From: Halomonas jincaotanensis
GTDB taxonomy: Bacteria; Pseudomonadota; Gammaproteobacteria; Pseudomonadales; Halomonadaceae
Reading direction: 5' to 3'
Length of the DNA: 64,000 bases
Assembly (NCBI RefSeq): GCF_018448785.1
Contig: NZ_JAHCLU010000009.1
Coordinates: 62,001 to 126,000 of the forward strand
Below the pieces are notes generated by a model that did no database searches, had not been told where the DNA came from, and saw only the letters and a program-made list of their open reading frames with translations. Numbering within the stretch: the stretch's first letter is position 1; every line of letters begins with the position of its first letter. Positions 63,413 through 64,000 of this stretch are shown one piece after another. The position numbers were made by a program, and so were the translations under genes.

Positions 63413-63459
63413 GAATGCTGACGATACGCCTCGCGGTGTCCCGACTTTGCGATAGGCCA

Positions 63460-63488
63460 CTGACAAGGGGGCGTGATTGGGGTATGTT
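63460..63488 (+). promoter_or_regulatory. Candidate promoter for the L,D-transpeptidase gene
   Basis: CTGACA (63460-63465), a 17-base spacer and TATGTT (63483-63488) lie 30 bases before the ATG at 63519. Confidence 0.5.
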
Positions 63489-63518
63489 CGTCGCAACCTT
63501 ACTTTCGAGACTCGTGAA

Positions 63519-64000
63519 ATGCCATCTCTGTCCCGCCGCCGTTTTTCTCAACTGGTGTTGACGGCGCCTCTCGCTCTGCTGGCGGCGGATGCCGCCCAGG
63601 CTAACCTCATTGACCGACTCTTGACGGACGCTATCGTGCCACGTCATGACGATGAGCTTTGGGTGCTGGTAGAAGATCGTGAGGCGTCATTGACAATTTA
63701 CCGGGGCAATCGTCGTCTCGAGCGCTTTGCTCCGATTTCCCTGGGGCGGGGTGGGGCTAGCACGCAGCGTATCAGTGGCGACCGGGTGACCCCGCTCGGC
63801 GAGTTTCGTGTCAACCGCTTCAATCGCCAGAGCAAGTTTCACATTTTCATCGGCTTGGATTACCCCACGCCCACTCATGCCCGCATGGCCCTCGAGTCGG
63901 GGGTCTACGACCAGCAAGACTACGACAATTATTTTGTTTACTACCGCCGCCATGGCTATCCTCCTCAGGATACGGTGCTAGGGGGTTACATCGGGATCCA
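63519..64000 (+). CDS. L,D-transpeptidase family protein (YkuD-type), truncated at the window edge
   Basis: The open frame from ATG 63519 runs off the right end after 160 codons. The N-terminus MPSLSRRRFSQLVLTAPLALLAADAAQA looks like a twin-arginine signal (SRRRFSQ). WVLVEDREASLTIYRGNRRLERFAPISLGRGG, GDRVTPLGEFRVNRF and VLGGYIGI are the opening blocks of a YkuD/ErfK domain. The catalytic HGxxx and SHGC parts lie beyond base 64000, so activity cannot be judged. Such enzymes form 3-3 peptidoglycan cross-links or attach lipoproteins. A Tat route is unusual for the family. Confidence 0.82.
   Translation, partial: MPSLSRRRFSQLVLTAPLALLAADAAQANLIDRLLTDAIVPRHDDELWVLVEDREASLTIYRGNRRLERFAPISLGRGGASTQRISGDRVTPLGEFRVNRFNRQSKFHIFIGLDYPTPTHARMALESGVYDQQDYDNYFVYYRRHGYPPQDTVLGGYIGI

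Noticed and set aside
1..64000. Search by eye for CRISPR arrays, insertion sequences, integrases and prophage genes
   Set aside because: No regularly spaced repeats, transposase motifs or phage structural genes seen; the window reads as core chromosome.

Overview
The window is GC-rich, densely coding chromosomal DNA from a gammaproteobacterium. Gene content and order point to the Halomonadaceae (Halomonas-like), though this rests on recognition of families and synteny and not on a search. The supporting blocks are accB-accC-prmA-dusB-fis-purH, proA-nadD-rsfS-rlmH-mrdA-rodA-mltB-rlpA-dacA-ybeD-lipB, and bioB-F-H-C-D. No insertion sequence, prophage, CRISPR array or rRNA gene was seen. One tRNA gene, tRNA-Leu(UAG), is present.

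Region by region. 1-4.4 kb: a truncated gene at the edge, a small winged-helix regulator, and a two-gene unit of unknown purpose (ATP-grasp ligase plus CocE/NonD hydrolase). 4.4-10.6 kb: a complete late biotin pathway on the minus strand (bioB-bioF-bioH-bioC-bioD, then a tRNA-Leu gene, then bioA). Tandem GTCAAC/GTTGAC inverted repeats at its head are good candidates for BirA operators shared with divergent comF. 10.6-15.8 kb: comF, srkA, a periplasmic orphan, folE-folX and a GabD-type aldehyde dehydrogenase. 15.9-24 kb: purH, fis, dusB, prmA, accC, accB and dsbD, all minus strand. 24-29.3 kb: a DUF2333 protein, inorganic pyrophosphatase, a kinase/phosphatase-like protein whose catalytic residues are eroded in both domains, and a PPi-type phosphofructokinase. 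29.5-35.4 kb: mpl, ubiX, a LysE exporter, a DedA-PAP2 fusion, and two overlapping membrane-protein genes, one with a degenerate GGDEF domain.

35.5-47.1 kb: NAD and proline synthesis, ribosome maturation (rsfS, rlmH) and the elongasome/peptidoglycan block, then lipoate synthesis, where lipB and lipA overlap tail to tail. 47.4-56.2 kb: a large DUF3141 protein with a PHA-synthase-like Cys-Asp-His triad, topA, a DUF6586-like protein, an NYN-domain protein, a possible GIY-YIG-fold protein and the ABC-F ATPase ybiT. 56.3-63.4 kb: an aa3/caa3-type cytochrome oxidase cluster with cytochrome c-fused subunit II, a subunit I-III fusion, two helper membrane proteins and a copper P-type ATPase. The window ends inside an L,D-transpeptidase gene with a Tat-like signal.

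Most genes are housekeeping. The least explained items are the ATP-grasp/hydrolase pair, the double-degenerate kinase/phosphatase, the degenerate GGDEF pair, the DUF3141 triad protein and the paired palindromes at the bio/comF junction. No stretch above 300 bases lacks a gene. The larger intergenic gaps (155-413, 720-990, 12927-13204, 21946-22146, 24025-24266, 26081-26326, 47144-47399, 50016-50246) hold only the sites listed or nothing recognised.
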